Of a stretch of DNA of 64,000 nucleotides, positions 23,855 to 34,000 are shown piece after piece. The position numbers were made by a program, and so were the translations under genes. The DNA is from Mycobacterium sp. Root265. Its GTDB lineage: Bacteria > Actinomycetota > Actinomycetes > Mycobacteriales > Mycobacteriaceae. Each line of letters starts with the position of its first letter. The first letter of the stretch is position 1. The stretch spans positions 63,313-127,312 of the forward strand of contig NZ_LMJA01000012.1 in NCBI RefSeq assembly GCF_001428895.1, given 5' to 3'. Under the pieces are notes generated by a model. The model was not told the DNA's origin. It did not search any database and saw nothing but the letters and a program-made list of their open reading frames with translations.

Positions 23855-24930
23855 GTGCCGAACTGCTGAAGCTGACCGCCTACTTCGGTGAGCGGCTGCG
23901 CGGTGCGCACGGGTTCGTGGCCGACGAAATGCTGGACCTGTTCGGCACCGAGCAGGTGGCCGACAGCGTGGTGCTGCGCGGGATCGGCGGGTTTCGGGGC
24001 GAGCGGAGCGACGGGGAAAGTCATCGTCCCAGTCATCGGTTGCGCACCGACCGGTCGCTATCGGCGTCCGAGGATCTACCGGTGGCGCTGGTCGCGGTGG
24101 ACACCGCCGACCGCATCGCCGCCCTGGCGCCCCCGGTGGTGGCCGCCATTTCCCGCGGCATCGTCACCCTGGAACGGGCCGGGACCGGGGTTCACGGTTC
24201 CGGCTCGGCCAAGCTCACCGTCTACACCGGTCGTCAGACCCGGATCGGCGGCCGCCCGGCGTACCGGGAGATCTGCGCGATGCTGCACCGGCTCGGATTT
24301 GCCGGCGCGGCAGTGTTTCTCGGGGTGGACGGCACCGAACGCGGCGCGCGCCGACGGGCTCGGTTCTTCAGCACCAACACCGAGGTGCCGGTGATGATCA
24401 TCGCGTCCGGTACCGACGAGCAGGTGACGGCGGCGTTGCCGGGTCTCCGTGACCTGTTGCCCGCCGCGACGATGACGGTGGAACGCATTCAGGTGTGTAA
24501 GCGCGACGGGCAGCTGCTGGCCCGGCCCGCCGCGCTCGCCGCCACCGACGCCGACGGCCTGCCGCTGTGGCAGAAACTCACCGTCCACACCTCCGAGGGC
24601 ACCCGGCGCGACGGCGTCCCGATCCACCGCGCGATCCTCGACGTGCTGCGCGCCGAGCGGGCCGCCGGCGGCGCCACCGTGCTGCGCGGGATCTGGGGCT
24701 TTCACGGAGCACATGCGCCGCACGGCGACCGACTTTTTCAACTCGGACGTGAGGTCCCCGTCACAACCGTCGTCGTCGACACCCCGGAGCGGATCGCTGC
24801 GTGCTTCGACCTGATCGACCCGCTGACCGGCGTGCATGGCCTGATCACCAGTGAAGTTGTGCCCGCTCTCGTCTCGATTGACGGCGGCGTAAGGAGGGGC
24901 GGCACCGCCCTCGCCCACCCGGCGGACTGA
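23851..24930 (+). CDS. Triple-DUF190 protein (PII-like fold)
   Basis: A 359-residue protein starting at GTG 23851 (GTGA overlap with crcB2). It contains three successive DUF190 units, at about 5-108 (LLKLTAYFGERLRGAHGF), 114-220 (AKLTVYTGRQTRIGGRPAYR) and 240-340 (WQKLTVHTSEGTRRDGVPIH), each ending in a short EVPVxxxxVDTxERI-like strand. DUF190 resembles the PII signalling fold and often sits beside crcB, so a regulatory or sensory role in fluoride export is plausible but unproven. Most DUF190 proteins have one domain; three in one chain would make a covalent trimer-like unit. Rv3071 is the positional counterpart. Confidence 0.85.
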   Translation: MSAELLKLTAYFGERLRGAHGFVADEMLDLFGTEQVADSVVLRGIGGFRGERSDGESHRPSHRLRTDRSLSASEDLPVALVAVDTADRIAALAPPVVAAISRGIVTLERAGTGVHGSGSAKLTVYTGRQTRIGGRPAYREICAMLHRLGFAGAAVFLGVDGTERGARRRARFFSTNTEVPVMIIASGTDEQVTAALPGLRDLLPAATMTVERIQVCKRDGQLLARPAALAATDADGLPLWQKLTVHTSEGTRRDGVPIHRAILDVLRAERAAGGATVLRGIWGFHGAHAPHGDRLFQLGREVPVTTVVVDTPERIAACFDLIDPLTGVHGLITSEVVPALVSIDGGVRRGGTALAHPAD

Positions 24931-24937
24931 GGCCACG

Positions 24938-24977
24938 TTCGGTAAGCCTACCCTGAGTAAATTCTCAGGTGTAGGGT
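24938..24977 (+). promoter_or_regulatory. IdeR-like iron box over the mbtL promoter
   Basis: TTCGGTAAGCCTACCCTGA (24938-24956) matches 14 of 19 positions of the IdeR consensus palindrome TTAGGTTAGGCTAACCTAA. It overlaps the expected -35 position of a promoter whose -10 is TAGGGT (24972-24977), with the start about two bases before the ATG at 24986. IdeR-Fe would repress mycobactin synthesis when iron is ample. Confidence 0.75.
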
Positions 24978-24985
24978 CGCCGAAC

Positions 24986-25255
24986 ATGGAAATGTCACAG
25001 CCCGAAGCGGTCAATCCGGAGCTCCTGGCCATCCTGCGCGACGATCTCAACATCGACGTCAGCCGGGTCTCGCGCGACTCCCGACTGGTCGACGATGTCG
25101 GCATGGATTCGGTGGCCTTCGCCGTCGGCATGGTCGCCATCGAGGACCGCTTGGGCGCGGCACTTTCCGAGGAAGATCTGCTCAGCTGCGAGACCCTCGG
25201 CGACCTGGAAAAGGTGGTGCTGGCCAAGCTGCCCGCGGATCAGGCCAACGCGTGA
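24986..25255 (+). CDS. mbtL: Mycobactin acyl carrier protein MbtL
   Basis: An 89-residue acyl carrier protein. The phosphopantetheine serine lies in [20 protein letters not shown] (Ser about residue 41). In mbt-2 it carries the lipid acyl chain that MbtM loads, MbtN desaturates and MbtK transfers to the lysine N6 of the mycobactin precursor. It starts almost leaderless behind an IdeR-like box and overlaps mbtM by GTGA. Gene order mbtL-M-N followed by opposing mbtK matches Rv1344-Rv1347c. Confidence 0.94.
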   Translation: MEMSQPEAVNPELLAILRDDLNIDVSRVSRDSRLVDDVGMDSVAFAVGMVAIEDRLGAALSEEDLLSCETLGDLEKVVLAKLPADQANA

Positions 25256-26847
25256 CCGCGGCGCCATGGGTTCTGGCGCAGGCGCTTTCGGAGGCGATGA
25301 CGTCCTCGGACCGCTCGCTGTCGGTGCTCGACACCGACGCCGGCACCTGGAACCGTCACCCGTGGGGCGAAATTCACGCGCGCGCCGAGAACGTCGCTGC
25401 GCGCATCTGTGATGACGGCGCGTCCGCGATCGGCCTGGTCGGCGATCCCACCGCGGAGTTCATCTCCGCCATCCCCGGGGCCTTCCTGGCCGGTGCCGCC
25501 GTCTCGATCCTGCCCGGGCCGGTGCGCGGCGCCGACCCGAAGCGCTGGGCGCGCGCCACCCTGGAGCGCTTCGACCGCGTCGGGGTGCGCACCGTGTTCA
25601 GCCACGGCTCTCATCTGCGTGAGCTGGCCGGCGCCGAGAGCGCCGTCGCGGTGCACGATGTCGGTGCGGTCGCGCACGCGCAGCGCTCCACCACCCACGC
25701 CGGAATGGTGACCGGCACCGGTGCGGCCGTGCTGCAGGGCACCGCGGGCTCCACCGGAACCCCACGCACAGCGCAACTCTCGCCCGAGGCCGTGCTGGCC
25801 AACATCGGTGCGCTGGTGCAGCGCGTCGGGGTCACCGACGCCGACTGCGGCCATTCCTGGCTGCCGCTCTACCACGACATGGGCCTGTCCTTCGTGCTCA
25901 CGATGGCGCTGGCGGGCGGGGACCTGTGGCAGGCACCGACATCGGCGTTCTCCTCCTCCCCGTTCGGCTGGATCAAATGGCTCACCGAGAGCCGCGCCTC
26001 GCTGACCGCCGCGCCGAACATGGCCTACAACATCGTCGGCAAGTACGCCGGGCTGGTCAGCGAGGCCGACTTCTCCCATCTGCGTTTCGCACTCAACGGT
26101 GGTGAACCCGTCGACTGCGACGGCAGCCGGCTGTTCGCCGAGAAGATGGCCACGTTCGGACTCGACCCCGGCGCGCTGGCCCCGTCCTACGGCCTGGCCG
26201 AATCGAACTGTGCGGTGGCGGTTCCCGGGCCCGGCCACGGACTGCAGGTCGACGAGATCCACATCGTCACCGATGCCGGCGGCTACATCCGCAAGCATGC
26301 CGTGCTGGGAGAGGCCATCCCCGGCATGGAGATCCGCATCGCACCCAACGAGCGGTTCGCCGGCGATGTGTCCGACCGCGAGGTCGGCGAGGTGGAGATC
26401 CGTGGCACCTCGATGATGAGCGGTTATCTCGGCGAGGACGCGGTCGACCGCGAAAGCTGGTTCCCCACCGGGGATATCGGCTACTTCCTGGACGGCAGCT
26501 TGGTGATCTGCGGGCGGGCCAAGGAAATCATCACCGTCGCCGGGCGCAACATCTTCCCGACCGAGATCGAGACGGTGGCCGCCCAGGTCGAGGGCGTCCG
26601 GGCCGGTGCCGTCGTTGCCGTCGGCACCGATGGGCCTGCCACCCGTCCCGGCCTGGTGATCGCCGCCGAATTCAAGGGTGCCGACGAACCGGCCGCTCGC
26701 ACCGCACTGGTCGAGCTGATCGCCTCCGAATGCGGCGTCGTGCCTGCCGAAGTCGTCTTCATGCGGCCCGGATCGCTGCCGCGGACATCCTCGGGCAAGC
26801 TGCGCCGGCTCGAAGTCAAACGCAACCTGGAGGGCGCGGGACAGTGA
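25252..26847 (+). CDS. mbtM: Mycobactin fatty acyl-AMP ligase MbtM
   Basis: A 531-residue adenylate-forming enzyme that activates long-chain fatty acid and loads it on MbtL. It starts at GTG 25252, overlapping mbtL. Motifs: the P-loop [31 protein letters not shown] (typical of fatty acyl-AMP ligases rather than CoA ligases), [33 protein letters not shown] and the C-terminal [13 protein letters not shown]. Length and context equal Rv1345 (FadD33). Confidence 0.95.
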   Translation: MTAAPWVLAQALSEAMTSSDRSLSVLDTDAGTWNRHPWGEIHARAENVAARICDDGASAIGLVGDPTAEFISAIPGAFLAGAAVSILPGPVRGADPKRWARATLERFDRVGVRTVFSHGSHLRELAGAESAVAVHDVGAVAHAQRSTTHAGMVTGTGAAVLQGTAGSTGTPRTAQLSPEAVLANIGALVQRVGVTDADCGHSWLPLYHDMGLSFVLTMALAGGDLWQAPTSAFSSSPFGWIKWLTESRASLTAAPNMAYNIVGKYAGLVSEADFSHLRFALNGGEPVDCDGSRLFAEKMATFGLDPGALAPSYGLAESNCAVAVPGPGHGLQVDEIHIVTDAGGYIRKHAVLGEAIPGMEIRIAPNERFAGDVSDREVGEVEIRGTSMMSGYLGEDAVDRESWFPTGDIGYFLDGSLVICGRAKEIITVAGRNIFPTEIETVAAQVEGVRAGAVVAVGTDGPATRPGLVIAAEFKGADEPAARTALVELIASECGVVPAEVVFMRPGSLPRTSSGKLRRLEVKRNLEGAGQ

Positions 26848-28025
26848 CCGCCACCATCGACACCGCCGAACCGACCTCGCTGGCGGACTTCCAGGAACTG
26901 CTGAGCCGGGTCTTCGACGACCGGGTTCGGGCCTGGACCGCCGAAGCCGAGCGCACCGGGAAGTTCCCCCGCGAGCTCATCGAATACCTGGGCGCCGAAG
27001 GGGTTTTCACCGCCAAGTGGGGCGACTCACAGCATCCCGACGTGGCCAAGGTGATCGCGCTGGCGCTGGAGTTGGGCAAGCTGGGGTCGGCCGGTATCGC
27101 CGTCGGGGTCAGCCTGCACGACTCGGCCATCGCGCTGCTGCGCCGGTTCGGCCGCTCCGAGCATCTGAAGGACATCACCGAGAAGGCCATCCGCGGCGAG
27201 GTCGTGCTGTGCGTCGGCGCCTCGGAGGAGTCCGGCGGATCGGACCTGCAGATCGTCGAGACCAAGGTGCGTTCGGTGCGCGACGGATTCGAGGTCAAGG
27301 GCATCAAGAAGTTCGTCTCGCTGTCCCCCATCGCCGATTACGTGATGGCGGTGGCCCGCAACGTGGACAACGACCCGCACAGCAGGCACGGCAATGTCGT
27401 CGTCATCGCCGTCCCCCTGCATGATCCGGGTGTGCAGGTGCAGCAGCCGTACAACAAGGTCGGAGCCGGACCGCTGGACACCGCCGCGGTGCACATCGAC
27501 ACCTGGGTGCCCGCCGACGCACTGGTGGCCAGGGCGGGTATCGGCCTGGCCGCCATCTCCTGGGGGTTGGCCCACGAGCGCATGTCGGTGGCGGGCCAGA
27601 TCGCCGGCAGCTGTCAGCGGGTGCTGGGAATCACGTTGGCCCGCATGATGACACGCAGTCAGTTCGGCCGCACGCTGTACGAACATCAGGCGCTGCGGAT
27701 GCGGATGGCCGACCTGCAGGCGCGAGTGGACATGCTGCGCCACGCGCTCACCGGGATCGCCGTCGGCGGGAAACTCGACCTGCGCACCGCCGCCGCCATG
27801 AAGGTGTGTGCGGCCCGCCTGGGCGAGGAAGTGGTCTCCGAATGCATGCACATCTTCGGTGGCACAGGCTATTTGGTCGACGAGACGCCACTGGGCCAGT
27901 GGTGGCGGGATATGAAGCTGGCACGCATCGGCGGCGGCACCGATGAGGTGCTGTGGGAACTCGTCGCGGCCGCGATGAAGCCGGATTACGACGGCTACGA
28001 AGAGATGATGGGCGCCGCTACCTAG
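26844..28025 (+). CDS. mbtN: Mycobactin acyl-ACP dehydrogenase MbtN
   Basis: A 393-residue acyl-CoA-dehydrogenase-fold flavoprotein thought to introduce the alpha,beta double bond in the mycobactin acyl chain on MbtL. The GTG at 26844 overlaps the mbtM stop. Flavin and substrate regions include [60 protein letters not shown] and the C-terminal [20 protein letters not shown]. Its stop lies three bases from the stop of opposing mbtK, with no visible terminator. Counterpart Rv1346 (FadE14). Confidence 0.94.
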   Translation: MTATIDTAEPTSLADFQELLSRVFDDRVRAWTAEAERTGKFPRELIEYLGAEGVFTAKWGDSQHPDVAKVIALALELGKLGSAGIAVGVSLHDSAIALLRRFGRSEHLKDITEKAIRGEVVLCVGASEESGGSDLQIVETKVRSVRDGFEVKGIKKFVSLSPIADYVMAVARNVDNDPHSRHGNVVVIAVPLHDPGVQVQQPYNKVGAGPLDTAAVHIDTWVPADALVARAGIGLAAISWGLAHERMSVAGQIAGSCQRVLGITLARMMTRSQFGRTLYEHQALRMRMADLQARVDMLRHALTGIAVGGKLDLRTAAAMKVCAARLGEEVVSECMHIFGGTGYLVDETPLGQWWRDMKLARIGGGTDEVLWELVAAAMKPDYDGYEEMMGAAT

Positions 28026-28028
28026 CGC

Positions 28029-28658
28029 CTACTTGTGCGCCGGGATGTCCTCGGGCGTACGTGGAAAGACATACAGCGCCATCTTCCGATTGGCCATCTG
28101 GTGCTCACCGAGGAACGTGCAGCCCACGTATTCGACGAGCCGGCGCGCACCGATGTTGCGGTGGTCGGGATCGAACATGATGCGCCGGCATTCGGGTTCG
28201 AGGTCGAACATGTCCTTCATCAGCCGGGGCAGCATCAGCGGCGCGATCCCCCGGTTCACCAGTTTGGTGTCCGCGATGGCGGCGTGCATGCCGAGGTCGT
28301 AGGGGTCGGCGTCATACCGGGTGGCGATGGAATCCTTTGCCGCGCGGTACAGCTCGACATAGCCGATGTCCTCGCCCTTGCGGCTGGTGAGGAACGGACG
28401 GGAAAACGCACCCGCGAGTTGGGCCTTGAGGTAGAGCCGCCAACGCTCCGGCGGCCAGGCGTACTCCCAGGCCTCCGCGAGGTGCGGGAGGTTCATCCAC
28501 TCCGAGATCAGCTCGGCATCGGTGTCCGGGTCGACAAGTCGCGCGGCGTACGGCGCGGCGATGTCGGGGATCTGCGGCGGGCCGACCAGACGCACCGCAT
28601 CCGGGATGTCGGTGAGCTCGCGCGGAAGAATCGGCAGTGCCTCGTCAATGTCGATCAT
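28029..28658 (-). CDS. mbtK: Lysine N-acyltransferase MbtK
   Basis: A 209-residue GNAT/IucB-type acyltransferase that moves the lipid from MbtL to N6 of lysine in mycobactin. Visible family parts are HLAEAWEYAWPPERWRLYLK, DIGYVELYRAAKDSIATRY, DLGMHAAIADTKLVNRGIAP, FDPDHRNIGARRLVEYVGC and FLGEHQMANRKMALYVF. It matches Rv1347c in length (about 210). Its promoter carries TAGGGTCGC like that of mbtL; only a GGTTAGG half-site of an IdeR box is visible upstream, so iron control of this gene is less clear. Confidence 0.94.
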   Translation of the reverse strand: MIDIDEALPILPRELTDIPDAVRLVGPPQIPDIAAPYAARLVDPDTDAELISEWMNLPHLAEAWEYAWPPERWRLYLKAQLAGAFSRPFLTSRKGEDIGYVELYRAAKDSIATRYDADPYDLGMHAAIADTKLVNRGIAPLMLPRLMKDMFDLEPECRRIMFDPDHRNIGARRLVEYVGCTFLGEHQMANRKMALYVFPRTPEDIPAHK

Positions 28659-28790
28659 TTGATATGCGACCCTACCTAACCGCCCGAAGTTGGAGTGTCC
28701 TACGCCAGCTCGGCGGCGTGCGCCCTGAGATGGCTCTCAGGTGTACCCCACCGCGAAGGTTTCCAATCTCCGCGGGAGCATCATAGGTAC

Positions 28791-28985
28791 ATGACGCGCG
28801 ACCACGTCGAGGAACTACGCCGCTGGGAAGACTCCGGCGCGCACTGGCAGGTGGTGGCCCGGTCAGCTGATCGGCTGACCATTGCGCTGCTGCGGTGCGA
28901 CGGCGGCGAGGAGGTCGAACGGCTCGTCTCCGATGACCCCGCGCTGCTGGCCTTCGTCGGTGTGCGGGATCGCTCCGACGACTGA
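28791..28985 (+). CDS. Small conserved hypothetical protein
   Basis: A 64-residue soluble protein, start ATG 28791. The sequence ELRRWEDSGAHWQVVARSAD followed by LTIALLRCDGGEEVERLVSD looks like a single beta-rich domain that I recognise as a recurring short actinobacterial hypothetical; no function is known to me. It lies between mbtK (divergent) and the patatin gene, 25 bases ahead of the latter on the same strand. Confidence 0.6.
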   Translation: MTRDHVEELRRWEDSGAHWQVVARSADRLTIALLRCDGGEEVERLVSDDPALLAFVGVRDRSDD

Positions 28986-28990
28986 GCCCT

Positions 28991-29005
28991 GACACTTAGA
29001 GTGTC
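28991..29005 (+). promoter_or_regulatory. Perfect 15-bp palindrome in the patatin gene promoter
   Basis: GACACT-TAG-AGTGTC is a perfect inverted repeat ending five bases before the GTG at 29011. TAGAGT (28997-29002) inside it fits a -10 box whose transcript would start at or one to two bases before the GTG. A dimeric repressor could block this promoter. Confidence 0.5.
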
Positions 29006-29010
29006 TTACT

Positions 29011-30654
29011 GTGCAGACCCCGTTCGCCGACGCCGAGCCGGCCGACTCCGCCGAGGAGCAGGAGAACGCCGCGGCGCTCGGGGCGGACCTGCCCTCCGGC
29101 GAACCGGCGCTGGCCCTGCAGAAGATGGAGAACCGGCTGGTCCGGCTGAACCTGGCGCACCCGGACGTGCTCAGCGCCGAGCAGGTACGCAAGCTGCGCT
29201 ACCTGCTCAATTTCGCCAAGCTGGCCGACTTCGAGCCGGGTGCGGCCGGCCCCGCCGGATCCCGCGGCCGCGGCGACGTCTCGGTCGGCGCAGAGCAGAG
29301 TGCCTGGCAGGCCCGGGTGGCCGACGCCCTGCACGGACCGCTACGCAAGGAGAAGCACGGCGTCACCGCGCTGAAAGCGGCGCGGGATCTGCTGGCCACG
29401 CTGGCCGCCGACCAGGAGACTCAACGGCGCGTCCTTGCGCAGCGCCACGCCAGTGACTTCTCCCTGGCAGAACTGGACGCGGAGGTCGGGCACAAGAAGC
29501 TGGTCACCGTGCTCGGCGGCGGTGGCGGCGCGGGCTTCGTCTACATCGGCGGAATGCAGCGCCTGCTGGAAGCCGGTCAGGTGCCCGACTACATGATCGG
29601 CTCGTCCATCGGGTCGGTGATCGGTTCGGTGCTGGCCCGGACCCTGCCCGTGCCGATCGAGGAATACGTGGCGTGGGCGAAATCGGTGTCCTACCGGTCG
29701 ATCCTCGGTCCCGAACAGCTGCGCCGCAGGCACGGGCTCACCGGGGTGTTCTCGCTGCGCTTCGACCAGTTCGCGCACGCCCTGTTCACCCGCCCCGACG
29801 GCGAGCAGATGCGGATGTCGGATCTGGGGATCCCGTTCGACGCGGTGATCGCCGGGGTGCGCAGGCAACCGTTCGCTGCGCTGCCGGCCAAGTTCCGTCA
29901 CCAGGAGCTGGCCGTGCTGAAGCTGCGCACCCTGCCGTTCCTGCCGATCGGGCTCGGGCCGGAGGTGGCGGCCCGGCTGTGGCAGGCCGCCGCGTTCATC
30001 GATTCGCGGGTGGTCAAGGCGGTCGTGGTCGGCGGCGACGAGCTGACCCGCGACTTCAATGTCGTTGACGCCGCCTCGTTCTCGTCGGCCATTCCCGGCG
30101 TGCTGCACCATGAGACGCGGGATCCGCGGATGATCCCCATCCTGGATGCGGTGCTGGCGGCCAACGATGTCGCGGCCATCGTCGACGGCGGGACGGCCAG
30201 CAATGTGCCGGTGGAGCTGGCGTGGAAACGGATCCGGGACGGCCGGCTGGGTACCCGCAACGCCTGCTATCTGGCCTTCGACTGCTTCCACCCGCAGTGG
30301 GATCCGCGGCATCTGTGGCTGGCCCCGATCGCGCAGGCCATCCAGCTGCAGATGGTGCGCAACCTGCCGTACTCCGATCACATCGTCCGGTTCTCGCCCA
30401 CCCTGTCGCCGGTCAATCTGGCGCCGTCGCGGGGTTCCATCGACCGGGCCTGCGCCTGGGGACACAGGCGGGCCGACAAGGCCATCCCGATCACCTCGGC
30501 TCTGCTGCAACCGATCTGGTGGGAGGAAGCCGCCCCGGCGGGCACACCCGGGCATGCCACGGCATCGGTGGCATCGCCGATGAGCGAGGTGCTCTCCGGG
30601 GTTACCCGGCCGCGCAACCGATTCGGGCGCTGGCGCAACCGCTACATCACCTAG
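29011..30654 (+). CDS. Patatin-like phospholipase family protein
   Basis: A 547-residue protein. About 165 N-terminal residues are Glu/Ala-rich and helical (ALQKMENRLVRLNLAHPDVL). The patatin core (about 165-400) has the oxyanion glycine run TVLGGGGGAGFVYIGGMQRL, nucleophile elbow MIGSSIGSVIGSVLA (Ser of GSSIG) and catalytic Asp in AAIVDGGTASNVPVELAW. It would be a serine/aspartate lipid acyl hydrolase. The C-terminal part is basic near the end (RPRNRFGRWRNRYIT). Its stop overlaps the stop of the convergent DUF2237 gene. Confidence 0.87.
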   Translation: MQTPFADAEPADSAEEQENAAALGADLPSGEPALALQKMENRLVRLNLAHPDVLSAEQVRKLRYLLNFAKLADFEPGAAGPAGSRGRGDVSVGAEQSAWQARVADALHGPLRKEKHGVTALKAARDLLATLAADQETQRRVLAQRHASDFSLAELDAEVGHKKLVTVLGGGGGAGFVYIGGMQRLLEAGQVPDYMIGSSIGSVIGSVLARTLPVPIEEYVAWAKSVSYRSILGPEQLRRRHGLTGVFSLRFDQFAHALFTRPDGEQMRMSDLGIPFDAVIAGVRRQPFAALPAKFRHQELAVLKLRTLPFLPIGLGPEVAARLWQAAAFIDSRVVKAVVVGGDELTRDFNVVDAASFSSAIPGVLHHETRDPRMIPILDAVLAANDVAAIVDGGTASNVPVELAWKRIRDGRLGTRNACYLAFDCFHPQWDPRHLWLAPIAQAIQLQMVRNLPYSDHIVRFSPTLSPVNLAPSRGSIDRACAWGHRRADKAIPITSALLQPIWWEEAAPAGTPGHATASVASPMSEVLSGVTRPRNRFGRWRNRYIT

Positions 30655-31046
30655 AGGTCGCTCGCGTCGTCGGGTACGTCGACGGCGTGCTCGGCGAGGG
30701 CCTCCAGCGGGACGACCTGCAGGGTGCTCTCGTGGGTGGACGCCATCACCACCGGTGCCGCGCAGCCGTCGTGGTAGGCGCGCAGCCAGTTGACCGCGGT
30801 GACGCACCAGCGGTCCCCCGGTGCCAGGCCGGGGAACCGGTACTGCGGCATCGGTGTGCTCAGATCGTTGCCGATGGAGCGCTGGTGTTCCAGGAAATCG
30901 GCGGTGACCACCGCGCAGATGGTGTGCAGGCCCGCGTCTTCGGGGCCCGTCGAGCAGCAGCCGTCGCGGTAGAAGCCGGTCACCGGATCGGTGCCGCACG
31001 GTTCCAGTGGTCCGCCGAGCACATTCAGTTCGGGTTCGTCGGGCAT
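30651..31046 (-). CDS. DUF2237 family protein
   Basis: A 131-residue protein. The start is ATG 31046 (PDEPELNVLGGPLEPC is the family opening); six upstream codons are dispensable. Typical sections: TGFYRDGCCSTGPEDAGLHT, ICAVVTADFLEHQRSIGNDL, PQYRFPGLAPGDRWCVTAVN and WLRAYHDGCAAPVVMASTHE. Several conserved Cys and His residues suggest metal or redox chemistry, but no function is established. It is complete at the expected length. Confidence 0.85.
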   Translation of the reverse strand: MPDEPELNVLGGPLEPCGTDPVTGFYRDGCCSTGPEDAGLHTICAVVTADFLEHQRSIGNDLSTPMPQYRFPGLAPGDRWCVTAVNWLRAYHDGCAAPVVMASTHESTLQVVPLEALAEHAVDVPDDASDL

Positions 31047-31068
31047 GGACCCATCATGCTCCAAGCGG

Positions 31069-34000
31069 TCACAGGCCGTTGACCGGTGCCCCGTTCAGCA
31101 GGATCGAGATCAATCGATAGGAGGATGCCGGCACGTTCGCATACCACGCGGCCAGCGGGCCGGCTTGCTGCAGCGTCAGGTTGCTGAACACGATGTTGCT
31201 GAACGTGCCCCCGTTCTCGGTGATCATCCCGAAGATCCGGCCCGCGCTCACCGGGGTGTTGCGCACGGTCAGATTGGTGATCGTCACATCGTCGAGGCGG
31301 GTGCCGGCGTTGCCGGCGTAGAGCAGGATCGCGCCGTGCACGGTCGCCGGGTTGGTGTTGGCGTTCGTGACGGTGCCGCCGTTGATCCGCACGCCGTTGA
31401 CACCGTGGGTGTTGTAACTCCATTCGGAGGCGACGTAGATGCCCGCCGAGTCGGTGTTGGACACGGTGATGTTGTTGTAGGTGATGTTCTGCCCACCGAC
31501 CACGGAAATGCCTCGGCCCCAGACGGTTCCGTTGACGGTGGGGTTGTTGATGGTGATGTTCCGGCTGATCGCGGCGTCGGGGAGGTAGGACACCACCGCG
31601 ACACCGTCGTCGCCGGTCCATTCGGTGTACGGGTTGTTGACCACGCCGTCGTGGGAGCCGTTGGTCATGTGGATGCCGTCGGCGCGGGACCGGATGACGC
31701 GGACGTCGTTGAGCTCGAAATAGCCTGAGCCGTCGACGTATATCCCGGCTCCGGCCGAGCCGTTGATGACCACGTTGGTCACCGTGACGTGGTCGGCCAT
31801 GATGACCAGCTTGTGGTGCTGAGGGGCGTAGTAGCGCGGGCCGGTCAAGGCGGCCCCGAGGGTGATGTCTTTCAGGGTGACGTTGTCGGCGAGGATCTGC
31901 ACCGAGGAGGTGTTGTCGTTGGTGGCGTAGAGGGTGGCGCCGTTGCCGATGATGGTGACGCCGGGAACCCGGATGGTCAGCACCCCGGAATGCTGGTAGG
32001 TCTGCGGTGCCAGGGTCAGGGTGTCGCCGGGGCGCAGCGCGTCGAACATGGACTGCAGCAGCGAGGTGCTGTCGCCGGGCACCGTGGTCTGGCCCGGCGT
32101 GATCGGCACGGTGACCGTCACGGTGCCGGTGGCCGTCCCGTCACCGGCGCGCACGCTGAATGTCACGGTGCTCGCGGCCCGCGCGGCGGCGTTCCGGGCC
32201 GCCTGGGTGGGGGTAAAGGTATATGTGCCTGCGGAGTTGATGCTCAGGGTGCCGTTGGCCGGCGGGGTGAGGACGGTGTAGGTCAGCGGGTCACCATCGG
32301 CGTCGGTGAAGTTGAGGTTGCCGCTGACGGCGCCGGTCTGCGCGTTCGGTGTCCCCACGGTCGGGGTGCCCGCGGTGGGTGCGGTGTTGCCGCGCACGAT
32401 GGTCAGGGTGCGCAGCGCGTTGTCGGCCATATCGGTGAGGTAGATCTGGCGGCCGTCGGGGCTCAGCGCGAGGCGGTGTGATCCGGACTCCGGTGCCGGA
32501 TCGCCGGCGACGGTGCTGATGACGGTACGGGTGGCGGTGTCGATCACCGAGATCGTGTCGCGGCCGTTGGCCACGTACAGCACGCTGCCGTCGGGGCCGA
32601 GCGCCACACCCATCGGCTGGGCGCCGACGGTGATGGTGCCGACGAGCGGGGCGGCCGTGGCCGGGTTGAGCACCGAGACGGTGCCGCTGCCGTAGTTGGT
32701 GACGTACACCCGGCTGCCGTCCGCAGAGACCGTGAGATCGGAGGGGTTGGCGCCCACCGCAATCGGGGCGCGGACGGCCGTGTTGGTGGTGGTGTCGATC
32801 ACCGAGACGCTGCCGCTGCCCCAGTTGGCCACGTAGAGCCGGTTGCCCGCGACGACGATGCCGCGCGGCTGGGAGCCGACGGCCACGGTGGCGATCACCT
32901 TGGGGGTGGCGCTCGTGTCGATGACCGACACGGTGTTCTTCCCGCTGTTGGTGACGTAGGCGCGCTGTCCGTTGGCCGAGATCTCGATGCCGTAGATCTG
33001 GCCGCCGTTGGTGGCGACCTTGTGCAGCACGGTGTTGGTGGCGGTGTTGATCACCGAGACTGCGTTGCTGCCGCCGACGTAGAGGCGGGTGCCGTCGGGG
33101 CTGAGCGCCAACGCTTTCGGCTCGCTGACCACCTTGATGGTGCTCGACGCGCCGGTGGCCCGGTCGATCACCGAGACCGTGTTGCTGCCGGCATTGCTGA
33201 CATAGATCTTGGTGGACGAGACCACGACGCTGGTCGGATACGCGCCCACACCCTTGGTGGTGGGTGCCGAGAGCGCCGATGGCAGCACCGGAACCGTGAC
33301 GGTCACGGTGGTGACGTTCACGCCGTCGCTGACCGCGACCGAGAAGCTGTCGACATCCGGGCCCGCCGTGACGCCGGCGGCCAGTCGGGCCGCCGCCGTC
33401 GGGGTGTAGGTGTAGGCGCCGGTGGCCCTGTTCACCACCACGGTGCCCTTGGCCGGGGTCACGCCGGACACGGTGTAGATCAACGGGATCGACTCGGGGT
33501 CCGTCCCGTTGATGGCGCCGGTGACCGCCCCGGTGGTCTGGTCCGGGCTCTGCTGGGTCGGTGACGCGGAGGGCGCGCCATCGGGGAGCGCCGCCGCGAG
33601 CGCGAAGGTCTCCTCGGACTGCTTGCGGGTCCAGGCCAGCAGCGCCCAGGCCGCCGGGATCTCGTCGGGCAGATCGGGGATGCCATCGGCCGATGGCGCG
33701 ATGGCCACTTCCTCCGTGGTGGTCGGTGCCGCAATCTCGGGCGGCTGCGCGACCTCCGGAACGGGTTGCGGTTCAGCGCTGCTGACCGCCGCGGGGGCGG
33801 CGACCGGCGGGGCCGCGGGTTCGGGGTCTTTCGGTGTCGGCTCGACGCTGCGGATGCCGGGTTCGGCGTCGGCCGGGGCCTCGATCGTGGCCCGCGGGGT
33901 CAGCGCCGTCGGTTCGTCGCGGCCGCGGCAGGTCGCGCAGCCGGTGCCGCGGACGGTGCGGGGGCGGACCGTCGCGGTCTTGGGAGCCTGCTTGGCGCCG

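Noticed and set aside
28659-28720. Full IdeR box upstream of mbtK
   Set aside because: Only a GGTTAGG half-site is visible; no 19-bp alignment exceeds about half the consensus.
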